Both the position numbers and the translations under genes were made by a program. A stretch of DNA of 40,091 nt from Brevundimonas sp. UBA5866. Lineage in GTDB: Bacteria > Pseudomonadota > Alphaproteobacteria > Caulobacterales > Caulobacteraceae. Under the pieces are notes generated by a model, which worked only from the letters and a program-made list of their open reading frames with translations, did not search any database and was not told the origin of the DNA. Where the stretch lies: the NCBI RefSeq assembly GCF_002432125.1, contig NZ_DJFS01000083.1:1-40091 (forward strand), read 5' to 3'. Below are positions 28,780 through 37,345 of this stretch, piece by piece; the stretch's first letter is position 1; each line of letters starts with the position of its first letter.

Positions 28780-29970
28780 ATGACGTACACATCGCACCCG
28801 CCGCGCCCCTTTCGCCTGATCGCCGCCCTTGGCACGGGAATGATCGTCTCCTTTGCCTCCAGCTATTACCTGCTGGGGGTGATGGCCGAACCCATGGCCA
28901 GCGCCACCGGCACCACGCCCCTTCGGTTGTTTACGGCCTTGTCCGGGGCATTTCTGCTGGCGGCGCTGGCCAGTATGGCGACAGGGCGGTGGATCGACCG
29001 GCGCGGCGGGCGCGAGGTTCTGGTTGTGGCCTCGGTCCTGCTGGCGGTTGCTCTGGGCATGATGGCGGTTGCCCGTACCGAGGCGATGGCCCTTTCGGGG
29101 GTGCTGGCACTCGGGTGCGGCATGGGTGTGGGCTTTTATGCACCGGCCAATGCCCTGCTGGTTTCGGTGTATGGAATGGAGGCTAAGAAACCGATCACAG
29201 CCGTCTCTTTGATCGGGGCATGCGGGGGCGCGATCGGCTGGCCGCTGATCATCGCCTTGATGGAGGCTTTCGGCTGGCGCGGGGCTTTGTGGGTCTGTGC
29301 GGCAGCCCACATTGGCCTATGCGTCCCGCTGTATCTGATCTGGCTGCCGACGGGGCGGGTGGTGATCTCCAAAGCACCGGAGGATGCGGTGAGATGGGAT
29401 CGCCGCATGGTGCAACTGGCCATTCTGTTTGCAGGGGCATGGTGGGTCGCCACAGCCTTTGCAGCGCAACTGCCAAGATTGATGGCCGCATTGGGAATGG
29501 AACCGGCTCTGGCTGCGATTTCCGCCAGTGCAATGGCCCTGGCCGCAATCGCCATGCGTGTTGGCGCTCTGGTCGCCCCGCCCAGGTTGTCGCCGGTTCT
29601 GGCGGTGCGGGGGGCCAGTTTGCTGCACCCATTGGGCGTCGTGGTGGCCTTGATCGGAGGCAAGTGGGCCAGCGTCGTCATAGCGATCGGTCAGGGGGCG
29701 GGGAACGGGTTGTTGTCGGTCGCCTCGGGCGTGCTGCCGCTGCATGTGTTCGGAAAGGCCAACTACGGTCGCCGTCAGGTGGCCATCCTGTTACCGGCGC
29801 GCTTCGTTCAATCCATTGCACCCATGAGTTTCGGACTGGCGCTGAACCAGTCTGCCCATACGGCGCTGGCGGTTTCCACGCTGGTGTGTCTGGCCATGTG
29901 CGCCATGACGTTCGGCCTTGATCGTACCGCAGCAGTTAAAGGTCGCATTACAGCGGTGGATCAGGCATGA
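28780..29970 (+). CDS. MFS transporter
   Basis: A protein of 396 residues with about 12 membrane helices. The loop 2-3 signature is visible (GRWIDRRGGREVLV, ~67-80). The N-terminal helices (LIAALGTGMIVSFASSYYLLGV) and paired Gly-rich segments fit the major facilitator fold. Direction and substrate cannot be told; an export or small-anion role is possible. It is divergent from a LysR regulator and followed 7 nt later by a YczE-like gene, so likely a LysR-controlled two-gene operon. Confidence 0.88.
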   Translation: MTYTSHPPRPFRLIAALGTGMIVSFASSYYLLGVMAEPMASATGTTPLRLFTALSGAFLLAALASMATGRWIDRRGGREVLVVASVLLAVALGMMAVARTEAMALSGVLALGCGMGVGFYAPANALLVSVYGMEAKKPITAVSLIGACGGAIGWPLIIALMEAFGWRGALWVCAAAHIGLCVPLYLIWLPTGRVVISKAPEDAVRWDRRMVQLAILFAGAWWVATAFAAQLPRLMAALGMEPALAAISASAMALAAIAMRVGALVAPPRLSPVLAVRGASLLHPLGVVVALIGGKWASVVIAIGQGAGNGLLSVASGVLPLHVFGKANYGRRQVAILLPARFVQSIAPMSFGLALNQSAHTALAVSTLVCLAMCAMTFGLDRTAAVKGRITAVDQA

Positions 29971-29977
29971 CGCGATT

Positions 29978-30574
29978 ATGCGGTCCAAGCGTTTCATCCA
30001 GCTCATACTCGGACTTTCGGTGTTCGGGCTCGGCGCGGCCCTCATGGTGCGTGCGCATCTGGGGCTCGATCCGTGGAATGTCTTCCATCAGGGGCTCTCG
30101 TCGCTGACCGGCCTCAGTCTTGGCTTTTTGAGCATCCTTTCCGGTGTGGTGGTGATGCTGTTGTGGATTCCCCTGCGGCAGAAGCCGGGTGTGGGCACGA
30201 TCTTGAACATCCTCGTCATCGGCCTGACGCTGGACCTGTTCCTGTGGCTCATTCCGGAATTTGAGACCTGGCCCGCGCGGATCATCGCTTTGGGATGCGG
30301 CGTGCTGCTGACGGGGATCGGCTCGGCAGCCTACATAGGCGCAGGCATGGGCACGGGGCCGCGCGATGGACTGATGATCGGGCTCAACCGCAAGTTCGGC
30401 TGGTCGATACGGCTTTCGCGTATGCTGGTCGAACTGGTGGTGCTGGCCATCGGCTGGATTCTGGGCGGGGTGGTCGGTGTGGGGACCGTCCTGTTCGCGC
30501 TTGCCATCGGTCCGCTGGTGCAGTTCTTTTTGCCGCCGTTCCAGAAGTGGTGGCTGCTGTCGGCCCGATCCTAA
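29978..30574 (+). CDS. YczE/YitT-like integral membrane protein
   Basis: A protein of 198 residues from ATG 29978; the frame reaches 20 codons into the MFS gene. Five to six helices, with the family motif VRAHLGLDPWNVFHQGLS (~25-42) and the second-half match GAGMGTGPRDGLMIGL. YczE-type proteins are membrane proteins of unsettled function, often next to transporters or regulators. Its TAA shares two bases with the TAG of ada on the other strand. Confidence 0.87.
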   Translation: MRSKRFIQLILGLSVFGLGAALMVRAHLGLDPWNVFHQGLSSLTGLSLGFLSILSGVVVMLLWIPLRQKPGVGTILNILVIGLTLDLFLWLIPEFETWPARIIALGCGVLLTGIGSAAYIGAGMGTGPRDGLMIGLNRKFGWSIRLSRMLVELVVLAIGWILGGVVGVGTVLFALAIGPLVQFFLPPFQKWWLLSARS

Positions 30575-31653
30575 GCCGCTGCCTTTTGCCTCAGCTCGCG
30601 CTCGATCTCGATCAGGCGCTGTTTGCGCCATAGCCCGCCCGCATAGCCCGTCAGCGACCCATCCGCCCCGATAACGCGGTGGCAGGGGATCATCAGGGCG
30701 ATCTGGTTGGACCCGTTGGCGCGGGCCACGGCGCGGACGGCGGTGGGCTGGCCGATCTGGCGGGCGATGTCGCCATAGGATCGGGTTTCGCCCGCCGGAA
30801 TGGTCTGTAGCGCCTGCCACACCCGTTTGTAGAAGTCGGTGCCGTGCATAGCCAAGGGCGTCTCGAACCGTGCGGATTTGGCGGCGAAATAGTCGGCCAG
30901 TTCCGCCTCGGCCTGTTCAGCAGGGCCAAAGCGGCCAATGCCCAATCCGCCCGGCGTGGCCGCCTGAAGCTTCTTCAGTTCGGCAGGCAGGCCCTTGCGG
31001 TCGGTGAACTCCAGCAGGTGCAGATGGGTGGTGCTGCTGACCGCGATCATGTCGCCCAGTGCCGTGGGGATCCACGTCGCGCGCATGTGGCCATCGGTCT
31101 TGAGGTCCGCGGGCGCACACCCCATCAGCTTGGCGAAGGCAGCGCGGAAGGCGGACGGCGATTCAAAGCTGGCATCCAGTTGCGCGGTCAAAACCGATCC
31201 TCCCAAGGCCAGTGTCTCGAACCCTTCGCGCAGGCGGCGCTGGCGGGCCATTTCCAGAAAGGTCATGCCGAAGTGGCGCTTGAAGGCCCGTCGCACGGTA
31301 GACAGGTCATAGCCCATGCGGGCGATATCGGGCTCGGACCAGCGACGGTGCGGCTCGGCATCCAGCCGCTCCAACAGGGCGGTCACGACGGGATCGTTCT
31401 GCGCCGCCGCCTGTACCGGATGGCAGCGTTTACAGGCGCGGAAACCCGCCTCGATGCATTCGCCCACGGTTTCCCTGAAGGTGCAGTTTTCGCGCAGGGG
31501 CTTTCGCGCCGGACAGGTCAATCGACAGAAGATGCCCGTCGAGTGCACGCACACAAACACCCGCCCGTCATAGCGGTCATCACGCGCGACAAGGGCGTCG
31601 TAGAGGGCGTCATCACTGGGCAGGTCGAACAACATTCTGTCGTTGTACCCCAT
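30571..31653 (-). CDS. ada: Ada, adaptive-response regulator and O6-alkylguanine/phosphotriester DNA methyltransferase
   Basis: A protein of 360 residues with all parts: the zinc domain with C43, C47, C74 and C77 (C43 matching the methyl-accepting C38 of E. coli), an AraC-type helix-turn-helix (~95-180, YDLSTVRRAFKRHFGMTFLEMARQRRLREG), and the methyltransferase domain with C324 in PCHRV and GSLTGYAGG. It repairs methylated DNA and, when methylated on C43, activates alkylation-response genes. A second ATG six codons in (31635) could be the true start. No alkB or alkA is adjacent. Confidence 0.95.
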   Translation of the reverse strand: MGYNDRMLFDLPSDDALYDALVARDDRYDGRVFVCVHSTGIFCRLTCPARKPLRENCTFRETVGECIEAGFRACKRCHPVQAAAQNDPVVTALLERLDAEPHRRWSEPDIARMGYDLSTVRRAFKRHFGMTFLEMARQRRLREGFETLALGGSVLTAQLDASFESPSAFRAAFAKLMGCAPADLKTDGHMRATWIPTALGDMIAVSSTTHLHLLEFTDRKGLPAELKKLQAATPGGLGIGRFGPAEQAEAELADYFAAKSARFETPLAMHGTDFYKRVWQALQTIPAGETRSYGDIARQIGQPTAVRAVARANGSNQIALMIPCHRVIGADGSLTGYAGGLWRKQRLIEIERELRQKAAA

Positions 31654-31701
31654 CCACCGCGCACTGCCGCCGATTTTCGGGCGTTTATTGTTTCGCGTAC
31701 G

Positions 31702-31729
31702 AAAAAAGGGGAGGCCGGAGCCTCCCCTT
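31702..31729 (-). terminator. Terminator of prfC
   Basis: On the minus strand a perfect 10-bp stem AAGGGGAGGC/GCCTCCCCTT with a TCCG loop runs into TTTTTT, 8 nt after the prfC stop. Confidence 0.93.
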
Positions 31730-31736
31730 CAAATCA

Positions 31737-33368
31737 TCAGCCGCGTTCCAGCGTCTTGGAGAAGGTGACCTTCGGGAAGCGCTCCCCGACATAGCCGGTT
31801 TCCCACGACGACTTGGCGAGGAAGACCGGATTCTGGTCGATGTCGGTCGCCATCTGCGGGCGGTATTTCGAGGCGAAGTCCTCAAGGTCCGCCTTTTCAC
31901 CGACGACCCAGCGGGCCTCGGCGTAGGGGCTGGGCTCGAAGATGACGTCGAGGTTGTATTCGGCACCCAGACGGTCGGCCATGACCTCGAACTGAAGCTG
32001 GCCGACGGCACCGACGATGAAGTCCGCGCCGATGTCGGGGCGGAACAGCTGGGTCACGCCTTCCTCGGCCAGACCTTCCAGCGCCTTCTTCAGGTGCTTG
32101 GCCTTCAGCGGGTCCTTCACGCGGACACGTTGCAGGATTTCCGGCGCGAAGTTGGGCAGGCCCGCAAAGCGGACAAGGCCGCTTTCCGACAGACTGTCAC
32201 CCACGCGCAGGACGCCGTGGTTCGGGATGCCGATCACGTCGCCTGCATAGGCTTCCTCGGCCAGTTCGCGGTCCGAGGCGAAGAACATCATCGGCGCGTT
32301 GACCGACAACTGCTTGCCCGTGTTCTGGACCTTCAGCTTCATGCCGCGCTTGAAGGTGCCCGACGCCATGCGGAACATGGCGATACGGTCGCGGTGGTTC
32401 GGGTCCATATTGGCCTGAACCTTGAAGACGAAGCCGGTAACTTCGTTCTGGCCCGGCTCGACCTCGATGGCTTCGGGGGCAGGGGCGTTGCGGGTTTCCG
32501 GCGGAGTTTCCTTGCGGGCCTTCATGACCTTGGGCGCGGGGGCCCATTCACCGATGGCGCGCAGCAGGTCCTCGATACCGAAGTGGCGAAGCGCCGAGCC
32601 CCACAGGATCGGGGTCATGTGGCCTTCGAGGAAGGACTGGCGGTCAAACTGCGGATAGCCGGCCTCGACCAGTTCCAGAGCCTCGGTCACCTCGTCCTGC
32701 TCGCCCTGTTCGAAATACTGGGCGGCATCGGACAGCGGGATGGCCTGCGGGTGTTCGGGATCTTCATCCGAACCTGCAGCCTTCTTGGCATAGGGCTGGA
32801 AGCGGCCGGTGCCGACCTCGACCAGACCGCGCAGGCGGTTGCCCGAACCGGCGGGCCACCAGATCGGGGCGGGATCAAGCTGAAGGCGCGAGGCGATTTC
32901 GTCCAGCAGGGCCATCGGGTCCTGCGCTTCGCGGTCCAGCTTGTTGATAAAGGTGATGATCGGAATGTCGCGCAGGCGGCAGACCTCGAACAGCTTCAGC
33001 GTCTGCGGCTCGATACCCTTGGCGGCGTCCAGCACCATGATGGCGCAGTCGGCGGCGGTCAGGGTGCGGTAGGTGTCTTCCGAGAAGTCCTCGTGGCCCG
33101 GGGTGTCGAGCAGGTTGAACATCTTGCCTTCGTGCTCGAAGGTCATCACCGAGGCGGTGACGGAGATGCCGCGTTCCTTTTCGATCTTCATCCAGTCCGA
33201 GCGGGCGCGGCGGTTCTCGCCACGCGCCTTCACGGCTCCTGCGGCGCGCAGCGCGCCACCGGCCAGCAGGATGTGCTCGGTCAGGGTGGTCTTACCGGCG
33301 TCCGGGTGGGCGATGATGGCGAAGGTCCGGCGGCGGCCAGCCTCGTCGGCAATGGTCAGTTTTGACAT
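31737..33368 (-). CDS. prfC: Peptide chain release factor 3
   Basis: A protein of 543 residues. The GTPase motifs are AHPDAGKTTLTEHIL (G1, ~20-34), DTPGHEDFSEDTYRTL (G3), and INKLDREAQDPMALLDEI (G4). The RF3 family region then follows (FRMASGTFKRGMKLKVQNTGKQLSVNAP, VGAVGQLQFEVMADRLGAEYNLD). RF3 recycles RF1/RF2 from the ribosome after termination. Length and motif order exclude EF-G and LepA. It ends in its own strong terminator. Confidence 0.97.
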   Translation of the reverse strand: MSKLTIADEAGRRRTFAIIAHPDAGKTTLTEHILLAGGALRAAGAVKARGENRRARSDWMKIEKERGISVTASVMTFEHEGKMFNLLDTPGHEDFSEDTYRTLTAADCAIMVLDAAKGIEPQTLKLFEVCRLRDIPIITFINKLDREAQDPMALLDEIASRLQLDPAPIWWPAGSGNRLRGLVEVGTGRFQPYAKKAAGSDEDPEHPQAIPLSDAAQYFEQGEQDEVTEALELVEAGYPQFDRQSFLEGHMTPILWGSALRHFGIEDLLRAIGEWAPAPKVMKARKETPPETRNAPAPEAIEVEPGQNEVTGFVFKVQANMDPNHRDRIAMFRMASGTFKRGMKLKVQNTGKQLSVNAPMMFFASDRELAEEAYAGDVIGIPNHGVLRVGDSLSESGLVRFAGLPNFAPEILQRVRVKDPLKAKHLKKALEGLAEEGVTQLFRPDIGADFIVGAVGQLQFEVMADRLGAEYNLDVIFEPSPYAEARWVVGEKADLEDFASKYRPQMATDIDQNPVFLAKSSWETGYVGERFPKVTFSKTLERG

Positions 33369-33525
33369 GGAAATTCCTTTGACCGGCGGGGTTAGCCGAA
33401 AAGCCCCGAAAAGTCACCGTTCACGATGGTGTGAAAGCCCCTAGGCAAGGCAGGGTCTTTGAGAGACGCTTTTGTGGCGAGACGGTGCCCACGATGGTCA
33501 TCGCCGCACAGGGAAAGGAAACGTC

Positions 33526-33684
33526 ATGGCTCTGGTTCATCCGGGAAAGCCACGCCCCCTGCCTTACGGGCAAGGTGCCAAGGCATCCAAACCGCTTCAT
33601 CCGGCTGTTGGCCTACTTGCCGGTTTCGCCGTTCTGTTCGCAGTGGCCATCGGCGTGCACACACTCTTCCATCTACTTTTCTGA
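33526..33684 (+). CDS. 52-residue single-pass membrane protein
   Basis: ATG 33526 has AAAGGAA at ideal distance; 18 further in-frame codons upstream are not needed. A basic, Pro-rich N-terminus (MALVHPGKPRPLPYGQGAK) precedes one hydrophobic helix (VGLLAGFAVLFAVAIGVHTL) and ends FHLLF. Likely inner membrane, N-terminus in the cytoplasm. It is followed by a strong terminator, which favours a real gene. Family not recognised. Confidence 0.6.
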   Translation: MALVHPGKPRPLPYGQGAKASKPLHPAVGLLAGFAVLFAVAIGVHTLFHLLF

Positions 33685-33708
33685 CAATGCCTACCTCTCT
33701 CGTGGACC

Positions 33709-33742
33709 GAAGGGGCCGCATCCATCCGGATGCGGCCCCTTC
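33709..33742. terminator. Strong hairpin between the small membrane protein and the MFS gene
   Basis: A 15-bp perfect stem (33709-33723 with 33728-33742, loop ATCC), starting 24 nt after the small gene's stop and 21 nt before the end of the convergent MFS gene. The T-run is poor on both strands. Confidence 0.75.
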
Positions 33743-33763
33743 ACTGTTTGAGGGCGGTCATAT

Positions 33764-35416
33764 TCACGAGGCGCGTGTCGGATCGGTTAGCGGCTCGCCA
33801 TAGCTGCGGTCCGTATGCAGATGCTGCGAGACCATGCCGGTGGCCCGCTGGATCATGCGATGGACCTCGGGCTTGTCCTCGCCGCGGTGCAGGGCGCGGA
33901 TGGCCTGGGTGATGCGGGCATCGTCGTGGGTCATCCGCTGGTTGTGGCGGACATAGTCCAGCCAGGTCGCCGTCTGGTATTTCTCGACCCAGATGTTCGG
34001 ATCGGCCAGATCGCGCATCAGTCGCCATTGGTGGGCCCCGTCACGGCGGCGAATGCGGCGGCGCTCGTCCATCAGGCGGACAAACTCGGGTACGTCCTCA
34101 TCATCGATGCGATAGGCGATGGAGACGATGATCGGTCCGCTGCGCGGTTCCAGATGCAGCTCGGTATCCGGTTCTTTCCAGCGGTCCAGCGGGGCGAGGT
34201 TCAACTCCTCGCCATTGGCCAGCGGCAGACGCAGACCCAACAGCAGGCACACCGCCAGAACCGCAGCGGAAATGCCCAAAGCCAGAGTGATGCTGAAGTT
34301 CTGGGCCAGCGTGCCCCACAGCCAGGCACCCGCCGCCATGCCGCCAAAGGCGCACATTTGATAAAGCGCCAGAGCGCGGGCCACGACCCAGCGCGGGGCC
34401 GACATTTGTACGGTGACGTTGAAGGTGGACAGCACGATCACCCACGAAGCCCCGCCCAGCAGCAGGGCCAGAATGGTCAGGGGCAGGAAGGGGCTGAAGG
34501 CCAGTACAAGCGCGGAGATGGCAAAGGTCGAGATCCATATCCGGACCAGGGTCTCGGATTTGAACCGTTCGCGCAGAGGCGTGACGAACAGGGCACCGCC
34601 GACCGCGCCAACACCGAACGAGCCCAGTAGGATACCGTAGATCAAAGGCCCGCCACCGACTTCATGACGGGCGATGACCGGCATCAGGGCCTGTACCGCA
34701 CTGGCCCCGATACCGAATATCAGGGCGCGGATCAGGACGGCGACAATGCGCGGGGACAGAAGGGCGTAGCGCAGTCCCCCGGCCATTGCGTGCAGCAGGC
34801 CTTCGCGGGGCAGGGTGCGCTGGGGGCGTTCGGGCTTCCAGCGGAACAGCACCAGCAACAGACCCAGATACGACACGGCATTGACCGCGAATGACGCCGC
34901 CGCGCCTGCAATGGCCACCACGGCACCGCCCAGCGCCGGGCCCAGGCTTCGGGCCAGGTTGAAACCCATCGAGTTCAGGGTGATGGCCGATGCCAGCTCT
35001 TCGCGCGGAACGATGTCGCCCACGCTGGCCTGCCAAGCCGGGCCGTTAAAGGCCACACCGCAGCCGATCAGGAAGGTAAAGGACAGCAGCACCCACGGTG
35101 TCAACCAACCCTGATAGGTCAGAAAAGCCAGACCGACCGACACCAGAAGCATGAAGGTCTGGGCGGCCAGCATGATTTTGCGCCGGTCCATCGTGTCGGC
35201 CAGCGCACCCGCTGCCAGGGATAAAAGCATGATCGGCAGGCTGACGGACGCCTGTACAAGGGCGGTCGTCTGGGTGGTGCCGATGGAGGTCATGATCCAT
35301 GACGCCCCGACCGACTGGATCAAGCCGCCGAAATTGGTCACCAGACTGGTGATCCAGATCGCGCGGAATAGCGGTATCTTCAGCGGAGACAGGGGCGAGG
35401 CCTTCGACACCATCAA
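33764..35416 (-). CDS. MFS exporter with C-terminal ABM-like domain (MFS_3/DUF894 type)
   Basis: A protein of 550 residues. About 12 helices fill residues ~15-405, with the loop signature GALADTMDRRKIMLAAQ. A cytoplasmic domain of ~130 residues follows (IIVSIAYRIDDEDVPEFVRLMDERRRIRR, WVEKYQTATWLDYVRHNQRMT), resembling the antibiotic-monooxygenase ferredoxin-like fold that this family carries. Members are called transmembrane secretion effectors or EntS-like exporters; the substrate is unknown. It is divergent from trhO. Not related closely to the MFS gene at 28780. Confidence 0.88.
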   Translation of the reverse strand: MMVSKASPLSPLKIPLFRAIWITSLVTNFGGLIQSVGASWIMTSIGTTQTTALVQASVSLPIMLLSLAAGALADTMDRRKIMLAAQTFMLLVSVGLAFLTYQGWLTPWVLLSFTFLIGCGVAFNGPAWQASVGDIVPREELASAITLNSMGFNLARSLGPALGGAVVAIAGAAASFAVNAVSYLGLLLVLFRWKPERPQRTLPREGLLHAMAGGLRYALLSPRIVAVLIRALIFGIGASAVQALMPVIARHEVGGGPLIYGILLGSFGVGAVGGALFVTPLRERFKSETLVRIWISTFAISALVLAFSPFLPLTILALLLGGASWVIVLSTFNVTVQMSAPRWVVARALALYQMCAFGGMAAGAWLWGTLAQNFSITLALGISAAVLAVCLLLGLRLPLANGEELNLAPLDRWKEPDTELHLEPRSGPIIVSIAYRIDDEDVPEFVRLMDERRRIRRRDGAHQWRLMRDLADPNIWVEKYQTATWLDYVRHNQRMTHDDARITQAIRALHRGEDKPEVHRMIQRATGMVSQHLHTDRSYGEPLTDPTRAS

Positions 35417-35555
35417 TCAAGATACCTCATCGGGAAAGCGAAACCACGACACGCGAAACACGCCTGTGTTCCAGTGCACACGGGAACAACGAACAAGGCA
35501 AGCTTCGGTGTCATGCGGGATGGGTTTTAGGCGATAAAAGCCTTATAGAGACCGC

Positions 35556-36596
35556 GTGACGAAGACCCCATTCCCCGATTATCCCGTTCTGGTAGCCGCG
35601 CTGTACCGTTTCGCGCCGGTGGCCGATACTGCCGCCCTGCGCGAGCGCCTGATCGCCCTGTGCGGTGACGAGGTGCGCGGCACGCTTCTGGTGGCGCACG
35701 AAGGCATCAACGGCACGATTGCCGGACCGCACGACGCCATCAAGCGCGTCGTGGACGGCATCCATGCCGAGCCGGGCTTTGACCGGCTGGAGCTGAAATA
35801 TTCCGGCGCGATGGAGATGCCCTTCTACCGCATGAAGGTGCGGATCAAGAAGGAGATCGTGACGATGGGCCAGCCGGACCTCGACCCCGTCGATGGTGTA
35901 GGCACCTATGTGAAGCCAGCGGACTGGAACGCCCTGATCAGCGATCCGGACACGGTGATCATCGACACCCGCAATGATTACGAGGTCGAGATCGGCACCT
36001 TCAAGGGTGCGGTGCAGCCTCATACCAAGACCTTCCGCGAGTTTGCCGACTGGTTCGAGAAGGAAGGCCGTGAACTGGTCAACCGTCCGAATCCGCCCAA
36101 GGTGGCCATGTTCTGCACCGGCGGAATCCGCTGTGAAAAGGCGACGGCCTATCTGAAGTCCGAAGGCATTCCGGAGGTGCACCATCTCGAAGGCGGCATC
36201 CTGAAATATCTCGAGGAAATCCCCGAGCCGGAAAGCCTGTGGGAAGGCGAGTGTTTCGTATTCGACGAACGCGTCTCGGTGGGGCACGGCCTGAAGCTGG
36301 GCGAGCACAGCCTGTGCCGCGCCTGCCGCATGCCGGTCAGTCCCGAGGGCAAGCAATCGCCCAAATATGTCGAGGGTGTTTCGTGCGAACGCTGCTGGGA
36401 CGAACGGGATGAGGAACGCCGCGCCGCCTATGCCGAGCGCCAGCGCCAGATCGAACTGGCCAGGCAACGCGGCAGCGCCCATATCGGCACCGACGCCGTG
36501 CGCGCCGCCGAAGAGGCCCGCATCCGCGCAACCGAGGAGCGCGAGAAAGTGCGCCTGGCCTCGCTGAAAGCCAAGCAAGAAGAGGAACGGGTATGA
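35556..36596 (+). CDS. trhO: TrhO, rhodanese-type tRNA U34 hydroxylase
   Basis: A protein of 346 residues starting at GTG 35556. The N-terminal UPF0176 domain (LVAALYRFAPV, GTLLVAHEGINGTIAGP) is followed by the rhodanese domain with catalytic C187 in FCTGGIRCEKATAYL, then a Cys-rich segment (CRACRMPVSPEG, CERCWD) and a charged coiled-coil tail. TrhO makes 5-hydroxyuridine at tRNA position 34 with molecular oxygen (formerly YceA). It overlaps the following SDR gene by 4 nt (ATGA). Confidence 0.93.
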   Translation: MTKTPFPDYPVLVAALYRFAPVADTAALRERLIALCGDEVRGTLLVAHEGINGTIAGPHDAIKRVVDGIHAEPGFDRLELKYSGAMEMPFYRMKVRIKKEIVTMGQPDLDPVDGVGTYVKPADWNALISDPDTVIIDTRNDYEVEIGTFKGAVQPHTKTFREFADWFEKEGRELVNRPNPPKVAMFCTGGIRCEKATAYLKSEGIPEVHHLEGGILKYLEEIPEPESLWEGECFVFDERVSVGHGLKLGEHSLCRACRMPVSPEGKQSPKYVEGVSCERCWDERDEERRAAYAERQRQIELARQRGSAHIGTDAVRAAEEARIRATEEREKVRLASLKAKQEEERV

Positions 36597-37342
36597 GCCG
36601 CACAGTTCTGATCACCGGCGCGACCGCAGGCTTCGGTCTGGCCGCCGCCCGTCGTTTCGCGGCCGATGGCTGGAAGGTGATCGCCACCGGCCGCCGCGCG
36701 GAACGCCTTGAGGCGCTGGTGTCGGAACTGGGCGCGGATGTCGTTCACCCGTGCGCCTTTGATATCCGCGATGCTGCGGCCATTGATGCGGCGCTGGCCG
36801 GTCTGCCGGACGCGTTCCAGAATATCGATCTGCTGATCAACAATGCCGGTCTGGCATTGGGTACCGGACCTGCACAGGAAGCGGACCTCGCCCAATGGCA
36901 GCAGATGGTGGACACCAACATCACCGGCCTGATGACCATCACCCACCGCATGCTGCCGCGCCTGATAGAACGCAAGGGCGCGATCATCAACATCTCGTCG
37001 GTGGCGGCAACCTATCCGTACCGTGGCGGCAACGCCTATGGCGGCACCAAGGCCTTCGTGCGCCAGTTCTCGCTGGGCCTGCGTTCGGACCTGCATGGCA
37101 CGGGCGTTCGCGTGACCTCGATCGAGCCGGGCATGGCCGAAACGGAGTTCACGCTGGTGCGTACCGGCGGCGACAAGGCGGCGTCGGACACCCTTTATGC
37201 CGGTGTCGATCCCATGACGGGCGAGGATATCGCCGAGACCCTGTTCTGGGTGGCCAGCCTGCCGCCGCACCTGAACATCAACTCCATCGAGCTGATGCCG
37301 GTGAAACAGTCGTTCGCAGGGTTTCAGGTCGCCCGCGACTGA
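36593..37342 (+). CDS. Short-chain dehydrogenase/reductase (YdfG-like)
   Basis: A protein of 249 residues. Rossmann motif TGATAGFG (~8-15), NNAG, and the catalytic set S136, Y149, K153 (SSVAATYPYRGGNAYGGTK) are intact. GRRAERL after strand 2 suggests NADP preference. It resembles YdfG, a 3-hydroxy acid dehydrogenase, but SDR substrates are hard to call. Translation is coupled to trhO. It is convergent with the kinase gene, 3 nt apart. Confidence 0.92.
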   Translation: MSRTVLITGATAGFGLAAARRFAADGWKVIATGRRAERLEALVSELGADVVHPCAFDIRDAAAIDAALAGLPDAFQNIDLLINNAGLALGTGPAQEADLAQWQQMVDTNITGLMTITHRMLPRLIERKGAIINISSVAATYPYRGGNAYGGTKAFVRQFSLGLRSDLHGTGVRVTSIEPGMAETEFTLVRTGGDKAASDTLYAGVDPMTGEDIAETLFWVASLPPHLNINSIELMPVKQSFAGFQVARD

Positions 37343-37345
37343 ACC

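Noticed and set aside
32094..33365. 423-codon open frame on the plus strand
   Set aside because: Antisense to prfC, whose GTPase motifs are unambiguous.
35511..36578. 355-codon open frame on the minus strand
   Set aside because: Antisense to trhO, which has its catalytic CTGGIRC motif and a coupled downstream gene.
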